Assembly (NCBI GenBank): GCA_020633295.1
Contig: JACKDW010000012.1
Span: forward strand, 124,001 to 188,000
Direction of reading: 5' to 3'
DNA: 64,000 nucleotides
From: Myxococcales bacterium
GTDB taxonomy: Bacteria > Myxococcota_A > Polyangia > Nannocystales > Nannocystaceae
Below, piece by piece: positions 16,877 to 25,575 of this stretch. Position numbers and translations under genes: made by a program. Numbering within the stretch: the stretch's first letter is position 1; the number at the start of each line of letters is the position of its first letter. A model generated the notes under the pieces. The model had not been told where the DNA came from and did no database searches. It saw only the letters and a program-made list of their open reading frames with translations.

Positions 16877-18955
16877 GTGAAGAAGACCCTGCCTTGGCGC
16901 GGCGGCAGTCGTCGTCGTGCCCGCAAGACCTCGGAGGCCGTGGACACGCCGGCGCTTCGCCGCGCCCGAGCGACGCCGCCGCTCGAGCCGAGACCCGCGC
17001 CCGTCGCCGACGCGGCCAGCTTCACCGACCTCGCGCGCTACTGCGAAAAGATCAACATCCACCCGCGCATCAGCCCCGGGATGGACGAGGACGCGCCCGA
17101 ACTCGACCCGAGCAGCGAGCAGCGCTACGTCGTCGGCGACGAGCTCGGCCGCGGCGGCGGCGGCGTCGTCCGGCTCGCCGTCGATCGCAACCTCCGACGC
17201 TCCGTCGCGCTCAAGTCGCTCGCGCGGGAGCACAGCCAGAGCGCCCTGCACGTGCAGGCCTTCCTCGAGGAGGCGATCATCACCGGGGGCCTCGAGCACC
17301 CCAACATCGTGCCCGCCTACGAGCTCGGCGTGCGCCCTGGCGAGGGGCTCTTCTACACGATGAAGCGCCTCGACGGGCAGACCCTTTCGGAGATCCTCGA
17401 CCGCCTGCGGGCGCGCGATCCCGAGTACACCGAGCACTTCACGCTCTACCGCCTGCTCGGCTTCTTCATCGAGATCTGCCGCGCGCTGATCTACGCCCAC
17501 GGGCGCGGCGTGATCCACAGCGACCTCAAGCCCGAGAACGTCGTGATCGGCGACTACGGCGAGGTCACCGTCGTCGACTGGGGGCTCGCGCAGGTGCTCG
17601 GGCCCGACGGCGCGCACCAAGCCCGCGCGCACATGCGCGCCGGCACGCCCGAGTACATGGCGCCCGAGCAGATCACCCGCGAGGGCAGCGAGCTCGACGC
17701 GCGCGTCGACATCTGGGCGCTCGGCGTGATCCTCTACGAGCTGCTCACGCTCACCGTGCCGTACTCCGGCGCGACCGCGCGGGAGACTGCGGGCGCGGTG
17801 CTGCTCGGGCCCTACGAGCCGCCCTCCGAGCGCGCGCCGAACCGCGTCGTCCCGGCGGCCATCGAGGAGATCGTCACGCGCGCGCTGCAGAAGCAGCCCG
17901 AGTTCCGCTACGTCTCGGTCGCCGAGATGCTGTGGGACATCGACGCGTACCTCGCCGGCGCGCGCGAGCAACTGCGCCAGACCGAGCTCGCGCAGCGCAC
18001 CGTCGATCAGGTCGAGGCGATCCTCGCCGGCAACCTGAGCGTCGAGCACGACCTCGAGCTGCTGCAGTCGGCGACCGGCTTCGACGATGACGACGCGAGC
18101 GGGCGCATGGGCGAGATGCAGCACATCCTCGCCGACGCCTACCAGCAGTGCGTCCGCCACCTCCGCCGCGCGTTCCGTCGCGTCCGCAACGCCACGATCC
18201 TCGAGGAGTGCGCGGGCGGGCTGTACTGGCGCATCTTCACCAACCTGTACCCGGGGCGCGTGCAGGCGCCCAGGGTGCTGGCGCAGATCGGCAGCGACAT
18301 GCTCATGACGCTCGGCGTCCACGCGCTGCCCGCGATCGTCCGCGCCGGCACCGAGATCGCGCGCGCGCGCGGTCACTCGATCGACGAGGACGACAACCCG
18401 TGGTTGGCGATCGTGCGCACGCTGACCGAGTCGCGCAGCGGCGACGCGACGCGGCGCGGCGTCTCGACGATCGCGCGCTTCGTCAGCCGCATCGCCTTCC
18501 TGCGCTCGGTCCCGATGTTCGAGCGGATCCCCGATCACAACCTCCTGCCCGTGTGCGAGGCCTGCGAGGAGCGCAGCTATGACCCCGGCGAGGTGATCTT
18601 CGCCCAGGGCGAGAAGGGCGACGCGCTGTGCGTGATCGTCGACGGCTCGGTCTCGATCGTCCGCGACGGCGCCGAGCTCAACACCTGCGGGCCGCACAGC
18701 TGCGTCGGCGAGATCGCGGTGCTCGGCGAGACCACGCGCACCGCCAGCGTCGTCGCGCGCACGCGGACCGTCGGGCTGATCCTCGCGACGGAGCGCTTCC
18801 GGGCGATCGCGGTGCAGAACGGCGAGCTCGCGATGGGGCTGGTCGCGATCCTCAACGAGCGCCTGCACGTCGCCATGGAGCGCGAGGCGGCGCTGCGCTC
18901 GCTGACCAACACGCTGCTCGAGAAGCAGAGCGAGAAGAAAGACCGGCGGGGGTAG
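16877..18955 (+). CDS. Ser/Thr protein kinase with C-terminal cyclic-nucleotide-binding domain
   Basis: 692 aa, GTG start. A basic N-terminal tail is followed by a kinase domain (about 82-360) with GRGGGGVV, ALKSL, HSDLKPEN and GTPEYMAPEQ. The Mg-binding motif is DWG instead of DFG, a variant that occurs in some active bacterial kinases. A helical middle region (about 375-540) has no recognised domain. Residues about 545-670 are a cNMP-binding domain with GEVIFAQGEKGDALCVIVDGSVSIV and a phosphate-cassette-like CVGEIAVLGETTRTASV (canonical form GE.ALL...RAAT). Inference: a soluble kinase whose activity is set by cAMP or cGMP. An adenylate cyclase lies 7 kb downstream. Confidence 0.9.
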   Translation: MKKTLPWRGGSRRRARKTSEAVDTPALRRARATPPLEPRPAPVADAASFTDLARYCEKINIHPRISPGMDEDAPELDPSSEQRYVVGDELGRGGGGVVRLAVDRNLRRSVALKSLAREHSQSALHVQAFLEEAIITGGLEHPNIVPAYELGVRPGEGLFYTMKRLDGQTLSEILDRLRARDPEYTEHFTLYRLLGFFIEICRALIYAHGRGVIHSDLKPENVVIGDYGEVTVVDWGLAQVLGPDGAHQARAHMRAGTPEYMAPEQITREGSELDARVDIWALGVILYELLTLTVPYSGATARETAGAVLLGPYEPPSERAPNRVVPAAIEEIVTRALQKQPEFRYVSVAEMLWDIDAYLAGAREQLRQTELAQRTVDQVEAILAGNLSVEHDLELLQSATGFDDDDASGRMGEMQHILADAYQQCVRHLRRAFRRVRNATILEECAGGLYWRIFTNLYPGRVQAPRVLAQIGSDMLMTLGVHALPAIVRAGTEIARARGHSIDEDDNPWLAIVRTLTESRSGDATRRGVSTIARFVSRIAFLRSVPMFERIPDHNLLPVCEACEERSYDPGEVIFAQGEKGDALCVIVDGSVSIVRDGAELNTCGPHSCVGEIAVLGETTRTASVVARTRTVGLILATERFRAIAVQNGELAMGLVAILNERLHVAMEREAALRSLTNTLLEKQSEKKDRRG

Positions 18956-19035
18956 CCACGTCACCGGCTCGCGCCGCGCCGCGCCGCGCGTCCTGACGCG
19001 CGCCGGCTCGCGGCCGCTGGGGTATCGTGGGCGCC

Positions 19036-19866
19036 ATGACCGACGCCCCGCCGATCATCGACGCCTGGATCCAGCACCCGACGCCGGCGTTCATGCGCGA
19101 GCCGATGTTCGCGACGCTGCTGCGCTGGATGGGGGTCGACCGCGTCCCCGACGAGCTGCCGCTCGAGCTGACGATCGCGGCGCTCGACGTCGCCGGCGTC
19201 GCGCGGGCGCTGATGACCGCGTGGTGGGGGCCGCGCGGGCCGCTGCTCTCCAACGACGAGGTCGCCAGCTGGGTGCGGCGATACCCGACGCGGCTCGTCG
19301 GCGTCGCCTCGGTCGATCTTCATCGCCCCATGGCGGCGGTCCGCGAGCTGCGGCGCTGCGTGCGGGAGCTGGGGTTTCGCGCGCTGCGCGTGCTCCCCTG
19401 GCTCTGGCAGCTGCCGCCCGACGACCGCCGCTACTACCCGCTCTACGCCGAGTGCATCGAGCTGGGGATCCCGTTCTGCCTGCAGGTCGGGCACGCCGGG
19501 CCGCTGCTGCCCTCCGAGCCAGGCCGGCCGATCCCCTACCTCGACACCGTGGCCGCCGAGTTCCCCGAATTGCGCATCGTCGGCGGACACATCGGCTACC
19601 CGTGGACCGAGGAGATGATCGCGATGGCGACCAAGTACCCCAACGTGCACATCGACACCTCGGCGTACAAGCCGAGCCGCTACCCGCCGCGGCTCGTCGA
19701 ATTCATGCGTGGTCACGGGCGTCGCAAGGTGCTGTTCGGCAGCAACTTCCCGATGATTCAGCCGGCGGCGTGCCTGCTGCCCCATCAGCTCGAGGGGCTC
19801 GGGCTCGACGACGAGGCGCGCGCGCTGTTTCTCCACGGGAACGCGGCGCGGGTGTTCGGGCTCTGA
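19036..19866 (+). CDS. Amidohydrolase-family protein (COG2159-like)
   Basis: About 276 aa; ATG 19036 is chosen over GTG 19027. The TIM-barrel pattern of the ACMSD/amidohydrolase-2 group is present: VGVASVDLHRPMAAV, LQVGHAG, IVGGHIGYPW (metal-ligand His region), NVHIDTSAY and LFGSNFPM near the C-terminus. The canonical metal-binding Asp in GSDFP is Asn here, and the N-terminal HxH motif is not obvious, so metal binding and decarboxylase or hydrolase activity are doubtful. The substrate is unknown. Confidence 0.8.
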   Translation: MTDAPPIIDAWIQHPTPAFMREPMFATLLRWMGVDRVPDELPLELTIAALDVAGVARALMTAWWGPRGPLLSNDEVASWVRRYPTRLVGVASVDLHRPMAAVRELRRCVRELGFRALRVLPWLWQLPPDDRRYYPLYAECIELGIPFCLQVGHAGPLLPSEPGRPIPYLDTVAAEFPELRIVGGHIGYPWTEEMIAMATKYPNVHIDTSAYKPSRYPPRLVEFMRGHGRRKVLFGSNFPMIQPAACLLPHQLEGLGLDDEARALFLHGNAARVFGL

Positions 19867-19935
19867 GCGCCGCCTCGGGCGCGGGGTCGCGGGCCTGAGA
19901 CGGCCGATACAGCGGCGCGCGCCCGTGTTTTCGCG

Positions 19936-19957
19936 GGAGGCGCGGTCGCGCGCCTCC
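19936..19957 (+). terminator. Hairpin after the amidohydrolase gene
   Basis: GGAGGCGCG (19936-19944) pairs perfectly with CGCGCCTCC (19949-19957) around a 4-nt loop. There is no T run, so it is only a likely terminator or mRNA end structure. Confidence 0.4.
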
Positions 19958-20142
19958 GCGTTGAAGAGGTCTACAACGTCGCCGCTTCGGCGGGTCCGGG
20001 TCGGCGAGCGGCGGACGCCCGCGTGATCCCCTCGAGATCGCGTGAACCCTGGATTTTACCCGCCCGACTGGGGAACACTTGCGAGGCTCGTGGCGCCGGG
20101 GAACGGCGCGCGCGTGCAGCCTCCTCGATCAGGGATCGACCA

Positions 20143-21933
20143 ATGGCCAAGAAGACGACTTCGAAGAAGAAAACGACCAAGAAGAAGACCACGTCGACCA
20201 AGAAGACCGCCAAGAAGGCGGCGGCGAAGACGACGACTTCGAAGAAGGCCGCCAAGAAGACGGCTTCGAAGAAAGCCACCAAGAAGACGGCGACCAAGAA
20301 GGCCGTCAAGAAGACGGCGACCAAGAAGGTCGCGAAGAAGGTCGCCGCTGCGGCCGCGCCAGCCGCGACGCCCGCTGCGACGCCGGCCGCGACGCCGGCC
20401 GCGACGCCGGCCGCGACGCCAGCCGCGACGCCGGCCGCGACGCCGGCGCAGCGCGACGACGGCGTGATCGAGGAGGCGGTGCTCAACTGGACCGACCTCA
20501 CCGGCGCCCGCACCGGCGCGACCTCCTTCGGCTCCAACAAGTTCTACAAGGCGAAGATCGAGGACGTCGGCGGCCGCTTCAAGATCACGTTCAACTACGG
20601 CCGCGTCGGCCAGAGCGGGCAGACCAAGATCGAGTGGGCCGCGACGCTCGACCAGGCGCGCCGCAAGTTCAACTCGAAGGTCAACGCGAAGACCGCCAAG
20701 GGCTACCGCCGCATCGAGATCCGCAACGAGGCCGAGGAGCGCGCGAAGGCGAAGGCCAAGGGCGTCAAGACCGAGCACAGCGAGAAGAAAGCCAAGCGCA
20801 CCGGGCCCAAGCGAGAGTTCCACTCCGAGGTCGAGACGCTGCTGCGGACGATGTACTCGTCGACCGGCAACGCGGTGAAGAAGGGCCTGAGCTCGGCCGC
20901 GGGCGTCAGCAACAAGGCGCCGCTCGGCAACCTCAGCGACGCGCAGCTCGACAAGGGCGCCGACATCCTCGAGGAGGTCGAGGACCTGCTCAACAAGAGC
21001 CAGAGCCCGGCGCGACAGAAGCTGATCAACCTGACCAACGACTTCCTCTCCAACATCCCGCGCAACATCGACCACGCGCGCCGTGGGAGCCGCCTGGACA
21101 TCGACCAGATCCTGCTCAACTCGAAGGAGCGGCTCGAGGAGCAGCGCAAGTTCATCACGCTGCTGCGCGACATCCACCTGCAGGAGGCGGTCTTCAAGGA
21201 GGCCGCCGACTCCGACGATCCGGTCGAGGTCTGGTACGACGGCCTGGGCTGCGACATCTCCTACGTCGAGCCGAACACCGCCGAGTTCAAGCGCGTCCAG
21301 GGCTACTTCGACAACGGCCAGTCGCCGATGAACTCGAACTTCTACAACATGCTCAAGGTCGTCAAGATCTGGCGAGTCGAGCGCCAGGGCAAGAAGCCCC
21401 ACTTCGACACGTACGCCGAGGAGATGAAGAACCGCAAGGACGCGACCGGCGTCATCGTCGGCTGGCACGGCACGCGCACCGAGAACCTCATGGGCATCTC
21501 GCGCTCGGGCCTGCTGATGCCGGAGAACCTGCCGAAGGGCGTTCACATCACCGGCAAGGCGTTCGGCAAGGGCATCTACCACGCGCCGTGCTGGGCCGAC
21601 GCCGGCAAGCCGCGCAAGGCCCCCGACGGCAAGACCTACAAGCGCTACAACGGCGCGCTCAAGAGCATGAACTACACGTCGCTGCGCGGCGCCTACTACG
21701 GCACCTCGAACACCGGCAACCGCGGCTTCATGTTCCTCGAGGAGATCGCGCTCGGCGTCCCCGAGGTGCACCTCACCGCCTGCTGGGACCGCCCGCGGCC
21801 GGCGACGGGCTACGACTACATCTACGCGCAGGCGTTCGGGAACCCGCGCCTGAGCCACGACGAGATCGTGACCTTCCACGAGAACGCCTCGCGCCTGACC
21901 CACGTGCTCGAGATCGGGCACAAGCGCGCGTAG
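20143..21933 (+). CDS. Bacterial poly(ADP-ribose) polymerase with WGR domain and histone-H1-like tail
   Basis: 596 aa. Residues 1-70 are Lys/Thr/Ala-rich (KKTASKKATKKTATKK), like histone H1 or bacterial HU-tail repeats, followed by PAAT repeats (72-103). A WGR domain (about 110-200) is marked by YKAKIEDVGGRFKITFNYGR and VGQSGQ. A helical PARP regulatory domain follows (LLNKSQSPARQKLINLTNDF), then the catalytic domain from about 400. The H-Y-E triad is visible: WHGTRTENL (about 440), FGKGIYHA (about 479) and HDEIVTF (about 573, aligning with NEYIVY of PARP1). The protein should bind DNA and make ADP-ribose chains from NAD+ (family knowledge). No zinc fingers or BRCT domain are present, as in PARP2/3-type enzymes. 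Confidence 0.93.
   Translation: MAKKTTSKKKTTKKKTTSTKKTAKKAAAKTTTSKKAAKKTASKKATKKTATKKAVKKTATKKVAKKVAAAAAPAATPAATPAATPAATPAATPAATPAATPAQRDDGVIEEAVLNWTDLTGARTGATSFGSNKFYKAKIEDVGGRFKITFNYGRVGQSGQTKIEWAATLDQARRKFNSKVNAKTAKGYRRIEIRNEAEERAKAKAKGVKTEHSEKKAKRTGPKREFHSEVETLLRTMYSSTGNAVKKGLSSAAGVSNKAPLGNLSDAQLDKGADILEEVEDLLNKSQSPARQKLINLTNDFLSNIPRNIDHARRGSRLDIDQILLNSKERLEEQRKFITLLRDIHLQEAVFKEAADSDDPVEVWYDGLGCDISYVEPNTAEFKRVQGYFDNGQSPMNSNFYNMLKVVKIWRVERQGKKPHFDTYAEEMKNRKDATGVIVGWHGTRTENLMGISRSGLLMPENLPKGVHITGKAFGKGIYHAPCWADAGKPRKAPDGKTYKRYNGALKSMNYTSLRGAYYGTSNTGNRGFMFLEEIALGVPEVHLTACWDRPRPATGYDYIYAQAFGNPRLSHDEIVTFHENASRLTHVLEIGHKRA
20363..20448 (+). repeat. 12-bp repeats encoding PAAT
   Basis: Seven tandem gccgcgacgccn-type units encode Pro-Ala-Ala-Thr in the linker between the basic tail and the WGR domain of the PARP. 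The unit keeps frame, so linker length can vary. Confidence 0.85.
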
Positions 21934-21957
21934 CTCGGCGCGCGCGTAGGCTCGTTC

Positions 21958-21989
21958 AGGACGCGCGCTCCCTCGGGGGCGCGCGTCCT
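21958..21989 (+). terminator. Terminator-like hairpin after the PARP gene
   Basis: AGGACGCGCGC (21958-21968) pairs with GCGCGCGTCCT (21979-21989) around a 10-nt loop, 25 nt after the PARP stop. There is no T tract, which is common in high-GC genomes. Confidence 0.5.
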
Positions 21990-22094
21990 CGCGAGGCGCG
22001 CGGGATCTGAGGCCGCGTGGACGAGGCGCGCCCGCGCGGTAACACGGCGCGCCCCGGCGGACAACGCCCTCGGGGACATGTATCAACGAGCATG

Positions 22095-22569
22095 TATCAA
22101 CGGTCCGCGCCGCAGCCCATGGGAGCGCAGACTCGCCGCGCCAGGTACGGCGTGACGGTGGGCGGGGACGACTGCGACGTTGGCGTGATGTGCTGGTTCC
22201 TCGACGAGGAACTCACTGGTGAGTGTGTCGCGCTGTGCGAGGGGACGCCGGAGAACCCGCAGTGTCCCCCATACACGCACTGCCCGATCGTCGCTGAGGG
22301 CGTGCGACCCGCTGCTGCAGGACTGTATGGAGAACGAGACGTGCATCGCTGCCTCCAACAGCGAGGGCTTCCACTGCGTGCTGGACGGCTCGGGCGGGAT
22401 GGCGCCGGAGGGCACGCCCTGCGAGTTCGTCAACGTCTGCAACCCAGGCCCGATGTGCGCGAATCCGGACTTCTACCCCAACCCAGACTGCGAGGGCTCA
22501 TTGGTGGGGCCGCGCGCCCACGACGCGCTCGCCGAGCTCGCGGCGTGGCGCGAGACTCACCAGCGCTGA
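22095..22569 (+). pseudogene. Decayed Cys-rich myxobacterial lipoprotein gene
   Basis: Two reading frames together carry fragments of a Cys-rich secreted protein family common in myxobacteria. The first frame (to about 22300) has DDCDVGVMCWFLDE and GECVALCEGTPENPQC; the second (from about 22300) has CDPLLQDCMENETC, FHCVLDGSGG, PCEFVNVCNPGPMC and CEGS. The junction has lost roughly eight codons and shifted frame. The N-terminus with signal peptide and the C-terminal Cys clusters are missing. No start codon with ribosome site is visible, so I read it as a remnant. A short direct repeat catgtatcaacg (22076-22087, 22090-22101) lies at its left end. Confidence 0.65.
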
Positions 22570-22611
22570 GCCGCGCGGATCGAGCTCACGTCACGACCCC
22601 CGCGGCGCGCG

Positions 22612-23280
22612 TCAGCGCGGCATGCCCTCGATGTGCAGGCCGTCGTCCTCGACGCGCGCGAGGATCTCGGAGTCGGGGTCGAAGGGGTACACGAACTGCC
22701 GCGGCAGGTGGAGCAGGGACGGGTGCGCGTAGCGGAGCGTGCCGATCGGCGACTCGTCCTCGTCGCCCTGCCCCTTGTCACAGATGAGCAGGTCGGGGCC
22801 GTCGGCGATGAGGTACAGCTCGACCTCCTCGCCGTGCACGCCGGCGCGCTCGAGCAGGCGCTTGGGGATGCGCAGGCGCCCGTCCTTGCCGGGCTTGAGC
22901 TCGAGCTCCTGGATGTTGGGGTCGAGCGCGAGCTGGTCGTCGTCGACCGCCGCGGAGACCGGCGCGAGCGCGGTCTTGCTGCGCTGCATGTCGTTGTAGG
23001 TCTGCGGCGCGTCGGTCTTGAGGTGGTAGAGGAACGCCTGCGTCTTGCTCTTGCCGCCGGCGAGCACGTCGATCAGCGAGCGCTGGTAGTCCGAGCCCAT
23101 CTCGTCGTCGTCGTAGAGCTCGCGCACGAGCGGCGCGACCTCGCGGTGACGAACCTGGCGCAGGCTCTTCTTGACCACGTTCGACACGTCGAGGGCCGTG
23201 AACATCAGGCCCTGCTCCGTGAACTGGTCGACGACCCTCCGCGTTACACCCATGAGCACGTTCTGCGAGACGTTGGACAC
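22612..23280 (-). CDS. Hypothetical protein with AbrB/SpoVT-like C-terminal motif
   Basis: 222 aa. GTG 23280 is preceded by gaggag at good spacing, which fixes the start. The N-terminal two thirds are helical (TRRVVDQFTEQGLMFTALDV, SLRQVRHREVAPLVRELYDD). Residues about 140-190 read DGRLRIPKRLLERAGVHG then EVELYLIADGPDLLICDK, the strand pattern of AbrB/MazE/SpoVT swapped-hairpin DNA-binding domains. If so, it may be a DNA-binding or transcription-related protein. The family is not recognised with certainty. Confidence 0.65.
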   Translation of the reverse strand: MSNVSQNVLMGVTRRVVDQFTEQGLMFTALDVSNVVKKSLRQVRHREVAPLVRELYDDDEMGSDYQRSLIDVLAGGKSKTQAFLYHLKTDAPQTYNDMQRSKTALAPVSAAVDDDQLALDPNIQELELKPGKDGRLRIPKRLLERAGVHGEEVELYLIADGPDLLICDKGQGDEDESPIGTLRYAHPSLLHLPRQFVYPFDPDSEILARVEDDGLHIEGMPR

Positions 23281-23484
23281 CTGGACTCCTCTGACGTGAT
23301 GGCTTGCTCGGCCGCGCGGCGTCGGCAGCGGTCGCGCGACGGGTAGAGCATGCACGGCGGCCTCGCGCGCGCGCAAGCCCAAATCCGGCGCGCGCGGGCC
23401 CGTGATCCCAACCAGATCAGGCGTCGCCACGCTCGCCGCGGGGGCGCGCGAGCTCGCCCTGTGTCATGCTGAGCGCGGCGCTGC

Positions 23485-24126
23485 ATGAATTTCTTCGGTC
23501 ACGTGACGGTCGCGCGGTGGTTTCGCGCGGACCCTGCGTTCGCGCTCGGGGCCATGCTGCCGGACTTCGTGAGCATGGCGCGGCTGCGCCTCGCGGGCGT
23601 CGACGACGAGCGCGTGGCCGCGGGCGTCGAGCTGCACCACCGCACCGACGACGCCTTCCACTACGCGCCGAGCTTCCTCGCGCTGATGGACGCGGCGCAG
23701 GAGCGGCTCGAGGACGCCGGCCTCCCGCGCGGCCCGGCGATGGCCTGCGCGCACGTCGGGGTGGAGCTGCTGCTCGACGGTTGGCTCGCGGATCAGGCCC
23801 TGGCTGACGGCGCGCGGGATCTCGAGCTCTACCGCGCCGCGCTCGCGCTCGAGCCGGTCGCGCTGCGCTGGCGCGCGCCGGAGCACGACGAGCGCTGGGC
23901 GACGCTGCGCTCGCGCCTGCGCGAGAGCCCGCTGCCGGTCGCCTACGGGGCGCCCGACTTCGTCGCCGAGCGGCTCGTGTGGATCCTGTCGCGACGTCCG
24001 CGGCTCGCGGTCGACGAGGCGGGCGCCCGGGAGCTCGCGCGCTGGGCCCCCGACGCGGCCGCCTCGGTGCGGGCGCGCGCGCCCGAGCTCATCGAGGAGC
24101 TGCGCGGGCGCCTCGAGTGGCCGTGA
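23485..24126 (+). CDS. AcpH/DUF479-like protein
   Basis: 213 aa. The N-terminus MNFFGHVTVARWF, then GAMLPDFVSMA and GVELHHRTDDAFH, parallels the acyl-carrier-protein phosphodiesterase (AcpH) group, where MNFLAH..., GDF and HR.ID.FTD form the metal site of an HD-like fold. The match is partial, so hydrolysis of phosphopantetheine is only a possibility; myxobacterial homologues of this type are usually annotated as hypothetical. Confidence 0.6.
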   Translation: MNFFGHVTVARWFRADPAFALGAMLPDFVSMARLRLAGVDDERVAAGVELHHRTDDAFHYAPSFLALMDAAQERLEDAGLPRGPAMACAHVGVELLLDGWLADQALADGARDLELYRAALALEPVALRWRAPEHDERWATLRSRLRESPLPVAYGAPDFVAERLVWILSRRPRLAVDEAGARELARWAPDAAASVRARAPELIEELRGRLEWP

Positions 24127-24342
24127 GCTCGGGCGGGGAGGCGCGCGGCCTGCTCGACGAGGACGCGTCAGGTCGCCGACGCGACGCCGCAGCGCGTCGT
24201 CACGCCGCCGCTCGATCCGCGGACGCGCGTCGCATGTACATACGACCCGGTCACCACGCGCCTGGAGCTCGACGGCGAGCTGTCGAGCAGCCGCGCGGGC
24301 GGCCGCGATCCGACGAGGGCGTCTCGCCGCGGGCGCTGGCCG

Positions 24343-25545
24343 CTACACCGCGACGGGCAGCGCGCGCAGCTTGTTGACGATCGGCACCGGCGCGCGCCGC
24401 AGCGCGTCCGGCGGGACCGCGAGCCGCAGCGACGGCAGCCTGCGCAGCAGCGTCTCGAGCGCGATCCGCCCCTCGAGTCGGGCCAGCGGCGCGCCGACGC
24501 AGTAGTGAATACCTTTTCCAAAGGCCAGGTGTTTGTTGGGCGCGCGCGTCAGCAAGAGCGCGTCAGGGCGCTCGAACGCCGCGGGGTCGCGGTTGGCCGC
24601 GAGCACGGCGGGCAGCACGATCGCGCGCGCCGGGATCTCGACGCCGTGCAGCTGGATCGGCTCGCGCGCGTAGTACAGCTCGCTCGTGACCGTGGGGCCG
24701 TCGTAGCGCAGCAGCTCCTCGATCGCGGTCGGCATGAGCTCCGGGCGCGCGCGCAGCAGCGCGAGCTGATCGGGGTGGCGCAGGAGCGCCAGCGTGCCGT
24801 TCGCGATCAGGCTGACGGTCGTCTCGTGCCCGGCGAGCAGCAGCAGGAAGACCATCGCGACCAGCTCCTCCTCGTCGAGGCGCTCGCCCTCGGCCTCGGC
24901 CTGCACGAGCCCGGTGATCAGGTCGTCCCTGGGCTCCTGCCGCCTCGCCTGCGCGAGCCCGGCGATGTAGCGCAGGAAGCCGCGCATCGCCGGGGCCGCG
25001 CGCAGCATGTTGAAGGGCGTCGGCGCGCGCACGATCGCGCGCGTCCAGGCCTGGAAGCGCGGCAGGTCCTCGGGCGGCACGCCGATGAGCTCCGCGATCA
25101 CGCGCACGGGCAGCGGCTCGGCGAAGCGCGCCACCAGATCGAACTCGCGCGCGCCCGCGAGCGCGTCGAGCAGCTCGTCGGCGAGCGCCTGCACGCGGGG
25201 CGCGAGCGCCTCGACGCGGCGCGGCGTGAACGCGCGCTGCACGAGGCCGCGCAGCCGCCGGTGATCGGGCTCATCGGACAGGATCATGCTCTTGAGCAGC
25301 GCGCGGAACACCTTCGGCATCCACACGGCCTCGCGCTTGGCGTCGTCGCCCAGCGCGTTGCGGGGGTTCTTCACCAGGCGCTCGTCTCGCAGCAGCGCGT
25401 CGACGTCGGCGTAGCGCGTGACGACGTACACCGACTGCCAGCGCGTCAGCTTGGCCTTGCACACGGGCGCCTCGCGGCGCAGCTGGGCGAGCACGGCGTG
25501 GGCGTCGCGGTGGAACGCGGCGGACGAGAAGTTCGGCGGCTTCAT
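24343..25545 (-). CDS. Cytochrome P450
   Basis: 400 aa, the usual size of soluble bacterial P450s. The haem loop FGKGIHYCVGAPLARLE (Cys near residue 345), the I-helix AGHETTVSLIANGT (near 238) and the PDHRRLRGLVQRAFTPRR C-helix region are all present. Bacterial class I P450s oxidise small molecules with electrons from a ferredoxin; no redox partner or biosynthetic cluster is adjacent, so the substrate cannot be guessed. It lies back-to-back with the next plus-strand gene, 30 bp between starts. Confidence 0.95.
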   Translation of the reverse strand: MKPPNFSSAAFHRDAHAVLAQLRREAPVCKAKLTRWQSVYVVTRYADVDALLRDERLVKNPRNALGDDAKREAVWMPKVFRALLKSMILSDEPDHRRLRGLVQRAFTPRRVEALAPRVQALADELLDALAGAREFDLVARFAEPLPVRVIAELIGVPPEDLPRFQAWTRAIVRAPTPFNMLRAAPAMRGFLRYIAGLAQARRQEPRDDLITGLVQAEAEGERLDEEELVAMVFLLLLAGHETTVSLIANGTLALLRHPDQLALLRARPELMPTAIEELLRYDGPTVTSELYYAREPIQLHGVEIPARAIVLPAVLAANRDPAAFERPDALLLTRAPNKHLAFGKGIHYCVGAPLARLEGRIALETLLRRLPSLRLAVPPDALRRAPVPIVNKLRALPVAV

Positions 25546-25575
25546 GGCGTCGCCGTGATGCTACCCTGTCGCGCG

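Noticed and set aside
15890..18964. Minus-strand ORF of 1024 codons across the cNMP-kinase gene
   Set aside because: Composition typical of antisense shadow; the plus strand gives kinase and cNMP-binding motifs.
20143..21933. PARP as part of an anti-phage defence island
   Set aside because: No restriction, CRISPR, toxin or nuclease genes adjacent; domain set fits DNA-damage PARPs.
24343..25545. P450 as part of a natural-product gene cluster
   Set aside because: Neighbours are an AcpH-like protein, an unrelated hypothetical and a cyclase; no synthase, carrier or redox-partner genes.
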